Shown here: positions 39,221 through 47,724 of the stretch, one piece after another
Position numbering within the stretch: the stretch's first letter is position 1
How the letters are laid out: every line of letters starts with the position of its first letter
Origin: Rubrivivax sp.
GTDB lineage: Bacteria; Pseudomonadota; Gammaproteobacteria; Burkholderiales; Burkholderiaceae_C
NCBI GenBank assembly: GCA_021300575.1
Contig: JAJTDM010000023.1
Coordinates: 1 to 61,151 of the forward strand
Direction: 5' to 3'
Length of the DNA stretch: 61,151 nucleotides
Program-made: the position numbers and the translations under genes
The notes under the pieces: generated by a model
Seen by the model: only the letters and a program-made list of their open reading frames with translations
Told to the model about the DNA's origin: nothing
The model's database searches: none

Positions 39221-40480
39221 TCACCGCAGCAAGGCCAGGGTCAGGGCAGGCCAATAACTGATGATGAACAGCCCCAGCAGCATCACCACCACGAAGGGCA
39301 GCGCCGCCTTCGAGACCTCGACGAAGCCCGCCTTGAAGGCCGCCATGGCCACGAACAGGTTCAAGCCCACCGGGGGCGTGATGTAGCCGATCTCGAGGTT
39401 CACCGTCATGATGATGCCGAAGTGGACGGGGTCGACACCGTAGACCTTGGCCATGGGCATGAGCAGGGGCGCCAGGATCACGATGGCAGAGCCCACCTCC
39501 ATCAGGCAGCCGGCCACCAGCAGCAGCAGGTTGGCCGCCAGCAGGAAGGAGGAGCGGTCGTGGATCCAGGTCTGGACCCACGCCACCAGCGCCTGCGGCA
39601 CGCGCTCGTAATCCAGCACCACGCTCAGGCTGGTGGCAAAGGCCACCAAGGGCAGCAGCATGCCCAGCGTGACAGCGGTCTCGCTGACGATGCCGTAGAA
39701 GTCCTTGAGGCTGACCTCCCGATACACCAGCCCCTCGATGGCCAGCGCATAGACCAGCGCCGCAGCGGCGGCCTCGGTGGGGGTGAAGTGGCCCGAGTAG
39801 ATGCCGCCCAGCAGCAGCACCGGCAGGGCCAGGGCGGGCAGCCCCTCGCGCAGGGCCTGCAAGATCTCCCGCGCACTCCAGGCCTGGCCCCGCTGGCCGC
39901 GGTTGGTCCAGAAGGCGTACACACCCAGCAAGGCCGCCAGCAACAAGCCCGGCAGCACGCCCGCGATGAACAACTTGGTGATGGATGTCTCCGTCATGAT
40001 GCCAAAGAGGATCATGGGGATGGACGGCGGGATGATGATGCCCAGCGTGCCGCCCGCGCAGATCAGCCCGATCGAGAACGACCGTGGGTAGCCTGCGGCG
40101 GTCAAGGCGGGAAACATCATGGTTCCCACCGCCAGCATCGTGACGATGCTGGAGCCCGAGATGGCCGCAAACAAGGCGCAACTCATGACGGTGGCCACGC
40201 CCAGGCCGCCGGGGATGGGGGCCGTGAGCGAGGTCATGATGCGCACCAGGCGGCCGGCGATGCTGCCGCGCGTCATCACCGCGCCGGCCAGCAGGAACAT
40301 CGGGATCGACAGCAGGATCTCCTTGTCCAGCGCCGACCAGATGTCCTGGACCATGTACTCGACCTTGCTGTTCGCAAGCACCACATGCACGAACGCGGTG
40401 CCGACGGCCAGGATCAGCAGCAGCGGCTGGCGCAGCAGCGCCAGGCAGAACACCAAGGCGGCGCCCAACAGGAGTTTCAT
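39221..40480 (-). CDS. dctM: TRAP transporter large permease (DctM)
   Basis: 419-residue, ~12-helix protein of the DctM family: SIPMFLLAGAVMTRGSIAGRLVR, MSCALFAAISGSSIVTMLAVGTMMFP, GTLGIIIPPSIPMILFG, and the C-terminal GYITPPVGLNLFVA. It drives Na+-coupled uptake of a carboxylate with DctQ and DctP. The start at 40480 overlaps the small-subunit stop by 4 nt (ATGA). Confidence 0.93.
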   Translation of the reverse strand: MKLLLGAALVFCLALLRQPLLLILAVGTAFVHVVLANSKVEYMVQDIWSALDKEILLSIPMFLLAGAVMTRGSIAGRLVRIMTSLTAPIPGGLGVATVMSCALFAAISGSSIVTMLAVGTMMFPALTAAGYPRSFSIGLICAGGTLGIIIPPSIPMILFGIMTETSITKLFIAGVLPGLLLAALLGVYAFWTNRGQRGQAWSAREILQALREGLPALALPVLLLGGIYSGHFTPTEAAAAALVYALAIEGLVYREVSLKDFYGIVSETAVTLGMLLPLVAFATSLSVVLDYERVPQALVAWVQTWIHDRSSFLLAANLLLLVAGCLMEVGSAIVILAPLLMPMAKVYGVDPVHFGIIMTVNLEIGYITPPVGLNLFVAMAAFKAGFVEVSKAALPFVVVMLLGLFIISYWPALTLALLR

Positions 40481-41004
40481 GCTTGCTCCGATTCCGCCGG
40501 GCGCAGGTTCGGAGCCCATGCGTAGGCCAGGTGCCGCAGCCCGGCCGAGACGAAGGCATACACCATGACAGCCTGCAGCGGCCAGATCGGAATGCCCAAG
40601 GTGACCGAGCGCTCGCCCACGGTGAAGGTCTGGTGTGCGAACCGGGTGGCGTACCAGGCCAGAGCGCCGAGGATCGCAGCCGACAGCAGGCTGCCCAGGC
40701 GCTCAATGCCCGGCGCCCACTGCCGCGGCAGCAAGGCATCGGTGGCCTTGACGCGCAGGTGTGCGCCCTTGCCGGTGGCCAGCACGAAGCCGAGCATGCC
40801 GGCCACGAAGCTCAGGTGCACGGCTGCGCGCTGCGCACCGAACAGGCCCTGGCCGAAGACCTCGCGCCCCAGCAGGTCGGCAATGAGGGCGCCGGCGCAG
40901 GCGAGGATGGCCGCCACGGCCACCGCCTGCTCAGCTGCCTGCAAGCGACGCAGAAACGCCTGCATGGCAGATCCGGCCCGCGCTGTGAGGTCTTCGCTCG
41001 TCAC
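40477..41004 (-). CDS. dctQ: TRAP transporter small permease (DctQ)
   Basis: 175 residues with four hydrophobic segments and the DctQ-type LLGREVFGQGLFGAQRAAVHLSFVAGMLGFVLATGKGAHLRV. It overlaps both dctP and dctM by 4 nt. Confidence 0.88.
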   Translation of the reverse strand: MTSEDLTARAGSAMQAFLRRLQAAEQAVAVAAILACAGALIADLLGREVFGQGLFGAQRAAVHLSFVAGMLGFVLATGKGAHLRVKATDALLPRQWAPGIERLGSLLSAAILGALAWYATRFAHQTFTVGERSVTLGIPIWPLQAVMVYAFVSAGLRHLAYAWAPNLRPAESEQA

Positions 41005-42032
41005 AGGCTGCGCCGGGCCGCCTGGATCTCCCGGTACAGCGCGACGGCCGCCGGCCCCATCTTGTCAACATAGGCGACCTGGCCCGGCGCCACCAGGTCG
41101 AACCAGGCCTTGCGCTGCGCATCGCTGATGCGGTGAACCTTGCCGCCCTCGGACTCGAACTTCTGCATCAGCGGCCCCTCCGAGGCCCGCACCTCGCCGC
41201 GCAGCGTGGCATATGCCGGGACGGCCGCGCGGATGGACTGCTGCTGCGCCGCGCTGAGCTTGCTCCAGGACGCCTTGTTCACGAACACGCCGTTGAACAG
41301 GTGGGTATGGCGCGTCAGGGTCACATTCGGCGCGCTCTTGGCCGCCGGCGTGGTGACGTAGTACACGAAGGGCAGGTCGGCACCCTCCACCAGGCCCTGC
41401 TCCAGGCCAGGGAACATCTCGCCCAGCGGCAACTGCACGCCATTGGCGCCCAGCGCCCCCCAGAAGAACTGGGACGACGGGGCCGGCGACACCCGGATCT
41501 TGCGTCCCTTGACGTCGGCGGGGCTGAGCAAGGGGGTCTTGCTCATCACGTCGTTGAAGCCGGTCTCGGTCATGCCGATCAGCACCAGACCCTTGGCATC
41601 CAGGATGGGGGCCAGCAAGCGCATGCCATGCCTGTCGAGCACGGCGTCACCTTCGGCCGGACTGGCCCAGAGGTAGGGGGTCGCGAAGACGGCCAGCTCC
41701 GGCGCGATGGAGGCCAGGCCGAGGACCGAGATCACCCCCACCTGCAAGCGCCCGCGCACGACCTGCTGCAAGGCCTCCTGCTCGCTGGCGACGAACTGGA
41801 ACTCGGCCTTCACGGCTCCGCCGCTGGCGCCTGTGATCGCATCGGTGATGCGCACATGGTGGTCACGCAGCAGGCCTGGCTGCGCTGCCGAGGTGACTTT
41901 CCAGTCCTCGCTGGCCCAGGCGGTGCGGCTGCCCAGAAGTCCCAGGGCAGCCGCACCCGCAGCACCGCCCAGGACGGTGCGCCGGCGCAGCAAGGCAGAT
42001 GACAGGGCGGTTGAGCGGGGAATCGATTTCAT
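41001..42032 (-). CDS. dctP: TRAP transporter solute-binding protein (DctP), Tat signal
   Basis: 343 residues. Signal with LLRRRTVLGGAAGAAALGLLG (twin-arginine-like), then the DctP fold: GAVKAEFQFVASEQEALQQVVRGRLQVG, FATPYLWASPAEGDAVLD, and GRKIRVSPAPSS containing the arginine that usually grips the ligand carboxylate. AAAAGGAGAC precedes the ATG. The ligand is presumably the acid activated by the adjacent CoA ligase. Confidence 0.9.
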   Translation of the reverse strand: MKSIPRSTALSSALLRRRTVLGGAAGAAALGLLGSRTAWASEDWKVTSAAQPGLLRDHHVRITDAITGASGGAVKAEFQFVASEQEALQQVVRGRLQVGVISVLGLASIAPELAVFATPYLWASPAEGDAVLDRHGMRLLAPILDAKGLVLIGMTETGFNDVMSKTPLLSPADVKGRKIRVSPAPSSQFFWGALGANGVQLPLGEMFPGLEQGLVEGADLPFVYYVTTPAAKSAPNVTLTRHTHLFNGVFVNKASWSKLSAAQQQSIRAAVPAYATLRGEVRASEGPLMQKFESEGGKVHRISDAQRKAWFDLVAPGQVAYVDKMGPAAVALYREIQAARRSL

Positions 42033-42086
42033 GATGTCTCCTTTTCAAGGGTGGGCGGGACGGGCGGGCTGCACGGAGGGCAAGCT

Positions 42087-43673
42087 TCAGTTGACGGCGC
42101 GCGTGCGCTCGCGCCAGTAGGGTTCGCGCAGCAGCCGCTTGAGCAGCTTGCCGCTGGGGTTGCGTGGCAACTCGGCATGAAAGTCGACGCTGCGCGGGCA
42201 CTTGAAGTGCGCCAGGCGCTGGCGCATGAAGGCGATCAGGTCTGCGGCGGTGGTGCTCGTCCCCGGGCGCAGGACCACGCAGGCCTTGACGGACTCGCCC
42301 CAGGTGTCGTCGGGCACCCCGATGATGGCGCCATCGGCCACGTCGGGGTGGGCCACCAGCACGTTCTCGACCTCGGCCGGATAGATGTTCTCGCCACCCG
42401 AGATGATCATGTCCTTGATGCGGTCGTGGATGTAGAGCAGGCCGTCGCGCAGGTAGCCGGCGTCGCCCGTGCGCAGCCAGCCTCCGGGCTCACCGCGACC
42501 TTCGGGAAATGCCCGCTCGGTGGCGGCCTCGTCGCGCCAATAGCCCTTGAGGTTGCGCACGGACTCCACCCAGATCTCGCCCACGGCGCCCTCGGGCACG
42601 GGCTCGGCGCTCAAGGGATCGACGATGCGAAGCCGCGCGCCACCAGCAGGCCTGCCGGCGGAACGAAGTTGCTCGGTGCGTGCCGGATCAGCCAGCGCCG
42701 CCCGGTGGTCCTCAGGCATGAGAAAGCTGATGGGACCCGACACCTCGGTCATGCCGTAGACCTGGAGGAAGTCGCACCGGAACGCATCCATCGCCTGCTT
42801 GAGCAGCGTCTCGCTGATGGGCGAACCACCGTAAGCGATCAGGCGCAGCCCTCCCTTGTTGGCGGCCTCGGCGCCAGGCTGCTGCAGCATGAACAGCAGC
42901 ATGGCCGGCACCAGGAACGCGTGGGTGATGCGGTCGCGTTCGATCGCGGCCAGGAACTCGGCCGGCTCGAATGTGGAAAACGCCACCGTCTGCCCCCCTG
43001 CCCAGACCGTGAGCAGCAGCATGGTCATGCCCGCGACGTGGAAGGTCGGCAAGGGGTTGCCGTTGACGTCATCCGCTGCGAACTGCCAGTCGCGTGCCAC
43101 GGTCTCGCAGGTCGACAGCAGGCCCCGGTGGGTGAGCACCACTCCCTTGGGCCGCCCGGTGGTGCCCGACGAGTACAACTGCAGGGCGTCATCGTGCGGG
43201 CTCAGCGCCTCGGGCGGCAGCACGGCCGGGTAAGGCGCCATCCATTCCGCCAGCCCAGGCACGCTGCCATGTGCGCCCTGCGTGCGGACGACCTGGCGCA
43301 GGCTGGGCAGTTGCCCGCGCGGCACCACGTCCAGGAAGGCGGCGTCGGCCATCAGGAACAACGCCTGCCCGTGGTCGATGATGTACGCCATCTCGTCGGG
43401 GGCCAGACGCCAGTTCACGGGCATGCACACAGCCCCCAGGCGGCACGCTGCCAGCGTGAGGAGCAGGCACTCGATGTGGTGCTGGCTGAGGCAGGCCACG
43501 CGGTCGCCGCGCATCACGCCCATGGCGCGCAGGGCCTGTGCCAGCCGGGCTGACTCGGCGTCCAGGTCGGCAAAGCTCAGCACGCGCTCGCCTCGCCGTA
43601 TGGCCGCGCGCCCGGGCCGCACCGCGACCTGGCGCGCCAGGGTGTCGACCAGGGTGCTGTCGGCAGCCGTCAT
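42087..43673 (-). CDS. acyl-CoA synthetase (AMP-binding)
   Basis: 528-residue ANL ligase: P-loop LYSSGTTGRPKGVVLTHRG, QVYGMTEVSGP, WLRTGDAGYLRDGLLYIHDR, KDMIISGGENIYPAEVE and catalytic Lys in NPSGKLLKRLL. It activates the TRAP-imported acid. The start overlaps the stop of the dienoyl-CoA reductase-like gene by 4 nt. Confidence 0.92.
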   Translation of the reverse strand: MTAADSTLVDTLARQVAVRPGRAAIRRGERVLSFADLDAESARLAQALRAMGVMRGDRVACLSQHHIECLLLTLAACRLGAVCMPVNWRLAPDEMAYIIDHGQALFLMADAAFLDVVPRGQLPSLRQVVRTQGAHGSVPGLAEWMAPYPAVLPPEALSPHDDALQLYSSGTTGRPKGVVLTHRGLLSTCETVARDWQFAADDVNGNPLPTFHVAGMTMLLLTVWAGGQTVAFSTFEPAEFLAAIERDRITHAFLVPAMLLFMLQQPGAEAANKGGLRLIAYGGSPISETLLKQAMDAFRCDFLQVYGMTEVSGPISFLMPEDHRAALADPARTEQLRSAGRPAGGARLRIVDPLSAEPVPEGAVGEIWVESVRNLKGYWRDEAATERAFPEGRGEPGGWLRTGDAGYLRDGLLYIHDRIKDMIISGGENIYPAEVENVLVAHPDVADGAIIGVPDDTWGESVKACVVLRPGTSTTAADLIAFMRQRLAHFKCPRSVDFHAELPRNPSGKLLKRLLREPYWRERTRAVN

Positions 43674-45739
43674 CGACCGATCTCCAGCGCAGCTTCGGTG
43701 CCTTCGCGGATGGCCCTCATGGCGTCGAGTTCGCCGGCCTGCCGCGCGCCGCCGATCAGGCGCACGGACTGGCCCTGTGCACGCAGCAGCCTTGCGAGCT
43801 CATCCAACGGCTCCTGCCCCGCGCACAGCACCACGGTGTCCAGCGCCAGGCACCTGGGTTCGCCCTGCACGACCAGATGCAGGCCGGCGTCATCCACATG
43901 CCCATACCGGACACCTGACCACATGCGCACGCCACGCCGGGCCAGCAACGTGCGACGGATCCACCCGGTGGTCTTGCCCAGACGCAGTCCCAGGGCCTCG
44001 GGCTTGCGCTGAAGCAGCCAGACCTCGCGCGGTGACGCGGGGGCGGCAGGCGGCAGCAGGCCGCCACGCGCATGGCTGCTCAGGTCGATGCCCCACTCGG
44101 CGGCGAACTCCGTCCACCCGTCGGCCTCGATCTCGCCCGGCCCCTGCCCGCCCTCGGCCGGCTGCACCGAACGGGGGTGGGAGAGCAACTCGGCCACGTC
44201 AAAGCCAATGCCTCCGGCGCCGACGATGGCCACCCTGCGGCCCACGCGCTGCGGGTGCTCGATGGCTTCGACGTAGCTCATCACCCGGCCGGCAGGCTGC
44301 GCATCCCAGCCCAGGTCGCGCGGGCGCACGCCCGTGGCAACCACCCAGTCGTCATGCCCTGCGGCGAGCTCATCGGCCCGCACGCGCCGGCCCAGATGCA
44401 CCTCTATCCCCAGCGCCTGCAGGCGCCTGTCGAAGTAGCGCAGGGTCTGCGCGAACTCCTCCTTGCCGGGAATGCGCCGTGCCAGCTTGAACTGCCCGCC
44501 GATGTGGTCGGCGGCCTCGTAGAGCGTCACCCGATGCCCGCACTCGGCCGCCGTCACGGCACAGGCCAGCCCCGCCGGGCCGGCGCCCACCACCGCCACA
44601 TGGCGGCGCCGGGGTGCGTGCCGGATGACGATCTGTGTCTCCCGGCAGGCTCGCGGGTTCACCAGGCAAGAGGTCAGCCGCCCCTGGATGCTCTCGTCCA
44701 GGCAGGCCTGGTTGCAGGCAATGCAGGTGTTGATCTCGTCGGCACGACCTGCCTGCGCCTTGGCGACGAAGTCGGGGTCGGAGAGCAGGGGCCGGGCCAT
44801 GGACACCAGGTCGGCATCGCCCGTCGCCAGGATCGCCTCGGCCACGGCCGGATCGTTGATGCGGTTGCTCGCCACCAGTGGCAGCCCCACCACCTCGCGC
44901 AGCGGTCGCACTGCAGGGGCGAAGGCGGCACGGGGCACCAGGGTGGCGATCGTGGGCACGCGCGCTTCATGCCAGCCGATGCCCGCGTTGAGCAGGCTGG
45001 CGCCGGCCACCTCGACCTGCGCAGCCAGGGCCGCGATCTCATCCCAGGTGCTGCCGCCCTCCACCAGGTCCAGCACCGACAGCCGAAAGATCAGCAGGGG
45101 TGCCGGGCCCATCGCCACCCGCACGCGGCGCACGCACTCGAGCGCAAATCGCATGCGCCCGGCCAGATCGCCGCCCCAGCGATCCTGCCGCTGATTGGCC
45201 CGCAGGGTGAGGAACTGGTGGATGAGGTAGCCCTCGGAGGCCATCACCTCCACGCCGTCGTAGCCCGCCCAGCAGGCCAGGCGCGCCGCGTTGGCGTAGT
45301 CGTTCAGGGTGCGCTCGATGTCCTCCTCGGTCATCGCCCGCGGCGTGGCTGGCGAGACCGGGCTGCGCAGGGCCGAGGGGGCCACGCCACGCGCATGGTG
45401 TGCGTAGCGCCCGCAGTGCAGCAGCTGCAAGGCGATGGCTGCGCCTTCAACGTGGACGGCCTGGGTGATGGGGCGATGCCGGGCCGCCTCCTCCTCGGTG
45501 TGGAAGCAGCTCATGCCGTCCCAGTGCACGCCCTCGGGGTTGGGCGACAGGCCGCCGGTGACGATCAGCCCGACGCCGCCGCGTGCGCGCTCGGCATAGA
45601 AGGCCGCCATGCGCTGCGGCCCGTCGGGCAGTTCCTCCAGGCCGGTGTGCATGGAGCCCATCAGCACCCGGTTGCGCAGCCGCAGGCCGCCAATCGTGAT
45701 CGGACTCAGCAGAAGAGGGTAGGCCGGGGTGTTGGACAT
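43670..45739 (-). CDS. 2,4-dienoyl-CoA reductase-like NADH:flavin oxidoreductase (FadH family)
   Basis: 689 residues. N-terminal OYE-type FMN barrel with HTGLEELPDG, a 4Fe-4S cluster motif (CIACNQACLD, then SCLVNPRAC), and a C-terminal FAD/NAD(P) domain with VAVVGAGPAGLACAVTAAECGHRVTLYE and VAIVGAGGIGFDVAELL. Domain order and length match E. coli FadH. It reduces conjugated double bonds of dienoyl-CoAs, consistent with breakdown of a polyunsaturated or terpenoid acid. First gene of the operon running to dctM and the acyl-CoA dehydrogenase. Confidence 0.9.
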   Translation of the reverse strand: MSNTPAYPLLLSPITIGGLRLRNRVLMGSMHTGLEELPDGPQRMAAFYAERARGGVGLIVTGGLSPNPEGVHWDGMSCFHTEEEAARHRPITQAVHVEGAAIALQLLHCGRYAHHARGVAPSALRSPVSPATPRAMTEEDIERTLNDYANAARLACWAGYDGVEVMASEGYLIHQFLTLRANQRQDRWGGDLAGRMRFALECVRRVRVAMGPAPLLIFRLSVLDLVEGGSTWDEIAALAAQVEVAGASLLNAGIGWHEARVPTIATLVPRAAFAPAVRPLREVVGLPLVASNRINDPAVAEAILATGDADLVSMARPLLSDPDFVAKAQAGRADEINTCIACNQACLDESIQGRLTSCLVNPRACRETQIVIRHAPRRRHVAVVGAGPAGLACAVTAAECGHRVTLYEAADHIGGQFKLARRIPGKEEFAQTLRYFDRRLQALGIEVHLGRRVRADELAAGHDDWVVATGVRPRDLGWDAQPAGRVMSYVEAIEHPQRVGRRVAIVGAGGIGFDVAELLSHPRSVQPAEGGQGPGEIEADGWTEFAAEWGIDLSSHARGGLLPPAAPASPREVWLLQRKPEALGLRLGKTTGWIRRTLLARRGVRMWSGVRYGHVDDAGLHLVVQGEPRCLALDTVVLCAGQEPLDELARLLRAQGQSVRLIGGARQAGELDAMRAIREGTEAALEIGR

Positions 45740-45809
45740 GGATGCCGAAGGCAGTCAGTGCTCGCCTGCCCAGCATAGGCTGCGAGGTCTGCGGTGGTCT
45801 TGTGCCAAC

Positions 45810-45825
45810 TGGTCATGCCCGACCA
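45810..45825. promoter_or_regulatory. possible operator upstream of the fadH-like operon
   Basis: TGGTC-N6-GACCA inverted repeat in the 157-bp gap between the operon start and the AraC gene. It is the only clear symmetry in that gap and may be a regulator site; AraC proteins more often use direct repeats. Confidence 0.3.
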
Positions 45826-45896
45826 TGCCTGCGCGGGCCCAGAACCCGGACGCCCGGCCGCCCGGCGCCACAACGGCACGGCCCGGAAAGAACGCC

Positions 45897-46760
45897 TCAG
45901 GGTTGCGCCGTCTGAGCGCCCCGGACTCGTCCGGGCTCGATCCCCTTCAAGTGACCGATGAGGTGCAGCTTGCGCGAGCCGGCGAAGATGTCCCGCGGCT
46001 TCAAGCCGAAGTTCTGGCGGATCGAGTGGCTGAAGTGCGTCGAGTCGGGGTACCCGGCGTCCAGCGCGACGTCCACCAGCGCACTGTCGCTGCAGACATG
46101 GTGCAGCAAGCTGCGGGCCCGCTTCCAGGTGCGGAAGGCCCGGAACGGCGCATCCACTTCCTGCTTGAACAGGTGCAGGAAGCGCGACACCGACAGGTGC
46201 ACCTGGTCGGCACAGGCCTGGGCACTGGCCGCCGCCGCCGGGTCGCGCTTGATGCGCTCGAGCACGGTGCCGATGCGGGGGTCCACCACCCGCGTGCTCA
46301 GTGCCTGGCCAAAGACCAGCTGGTCAAAGTCCTGCGGCTGCAGGTCGAGCGAGCGCCCCGCCGCGACCATGCGTGCGTGGCACCGGCGCACGTGGGAGGC
46401 GAACTCGGGGGCCTGCACGGTGCCTGCAGCCGCCCGCAGGAAAGCGGGCAGCCTGGCCAGGTCGACGCTTTCGGGTTCGACGTACATGGCCACGACGTGG
46501 CGCGCTTCGCAGGCCGCCTGGTGGGCGACGTAGGGCTGCACCACCGCCACCTCGCAGTCCTGCCAGGGGCCGTTGCTCAGGCGGATGCGCAGCGGGCCCT
46601 CCAGGGCGACGTACAACAGGATCGCGCCCTTGGTGTGCATGGACGGCGAGCCCAGCAGACCGGCGTAGAAGACCCGGTCGGGCGTGATCCACATCATGCG
46701 TTCGGCGCTGCTGCAGCGCCGCGGCGGCCACCACGGGCCCTCCAGATCAGGCAGGGACAT
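45897..46760 (-). CDS. AraC-family transcriptional regulator
   Basis: 287 residues. The N-terminal region may be cupin-like (RMMWITPDRVFYAGLLGSPSMHTKGAILLYVALEGPLRI). The C-terminal AraC double HTH has VHLSVSRFLHLFKQEVDAPFRAFRTWKRARS and DVALDAGYPDSTHFSHSIRQNFGLKPRDI. It lies between the TRAP/CoA-ligase operon and the hydratase/carboxylase genes and probably controls one or both. Confidence 0.9.
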   Translation of the reverse strand: MSLPDLEGPWWPPRRCSSAERMMWITPDRVFYAGLLGSPSMHTKGAILLYVALEGPLRIRLSNGPWQDCEVAVVQPYVAHQAACEARHVVAMYVEPESVDLARLPAFLRAAAGTVQAPEFASHVRRCHARMVAAGRSLDLQPQDFDQLVFGQALSTRVVDPRIGTVLERIKRDPAAAASAQACADQVHLSVSRFLHLFKQEVDAPFRAFRTWKRARSLLHHVCSDSALVDVALDAGYPDSTHFSHSIRQNFGLKPRDIFAGSRKLHLIGHLKGIEPGRVRGAQTAQP

Positions 46761-46931
46761 CGATCTTCTCCAGGACCGGCTGACTGCGGGCGGTGCAGGT
46801 CGAGACCGGGCGAACCGATCTGCACCCCGACGGCTGGTGATCGTGCCACAGCAGACTCCGGCGTACGGCCCGGCGATTCGGGATCACCCTGACAGGACTT
46901 TCCCGCGCGCCGCGCCTTGTGCCCGCCGGGC

Positions 46932-47711
46932 TCAGCGGCCTGTCCACGCCGGCCGGCGCTTGTCATTGAACGCTGCCAGGCCCTCCTTGGCATCCTCGGT
47001 CAGCGTCAACAGGCCGATCTGGGCCTCGGTGTGGGCGATCGCCTCGTCGAAGGACATGCTGGCGATCGCCCGCATGGCCGCCTTGCCCCGACGGATCGCG
47101 GTGGGCGACTTGTCTGCGATGCGGTCCACCAGCCACTGCACCTTGGCGTCGAGTTCGGCTGCCGGCACGATGTGGTTCACCAAGCCCGCAAGCTGGGCCT
47201 CCTGGGCGCTGAACGGCTCGCCGGTGATGGCCCACTCGCGCACGGTGCGCGGCAGCACCAGGGTCTGCAGCAGGCTCAGAACCTGCATCGGAAACAGCCC
47301 GATCCTGACTTCGGGCAAGCCGAACTGAGCGTGATCGGCAGCGATCGCGAAATCGCCCATGGCCGCCAGCCCCACGCCACCGGCCATGCAGGCGCCGTTG
47401 ATGCGCGCAATGATGGGCAGCGAGGCGTCCTGGGCCTCGCGCAGCAACTCGCCGTAGTCCAGGCGAGGGCGCGAGAAGTCGAACGCGAAGCCCTGCCCGG
47501 GGCGCAGATCCCCGCCCGCACAGAAGGCCTTGTCACCCGCGCCGGTGATGACGATCACCCGGACCTCGGTCAGGGCGTGCGCCCTGCGCAGGCCCTCGCG
47601 GATGCCGTCGATCACACCCGGGTGCAGGGCGTTGCGCTTGTCCGGGCGGTTGATGGTGATCCAGAAGGCTGCGCCCCGCTGCTCAAGCAGCACCTCGGCC
47701 GCGGTGTTCAT
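46932..47711 (-). CDS. enoyl-CoA hydratase/isomerase family protein
   Basis: 259-residue crotonase-fold protein. Oxyanion-hole elements appear as DKAFCAGGDLRPG and INGACMAGGVGLAAMGDFAIAADHAQFGLPEVRIGLFPMQV; a catalytic glutamate is in FGLPEVRIG. The C-terminus ends in AFNDKRRPAWTGR, typical of the family. Its start lies 13 nt after the carboxylase alpha stop, in one operon, so it may act on the carboxylated product (compare AtuE or LiuC). Confidence 0.9.
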   Translation of the reverse strand: MNTAAEVLLEQRGAAFWITINRPDKRNALHPGVIDGIREGLRRAHALTEVRVIVITGAGDKAFCAGGDLRPGQGFAFDFSRPRLDYGELLREAQDASLPIIARINGACMAGGVGLAAMGDFAIAADHAQFGLPEVRIGLFPMQVLSLLQTLVLPRTVREWAITGEPFSAQEAQLAGLVNHIVPAAELDAKVQWLVDRIADKSPTAIRRGKAAMRAIASMSFDEAIAHTEAQIGLLTLTEDAKEGLAAFNDKRRPAWTGR

Positions 47712-47724
47712 CGCCACGCCGGCC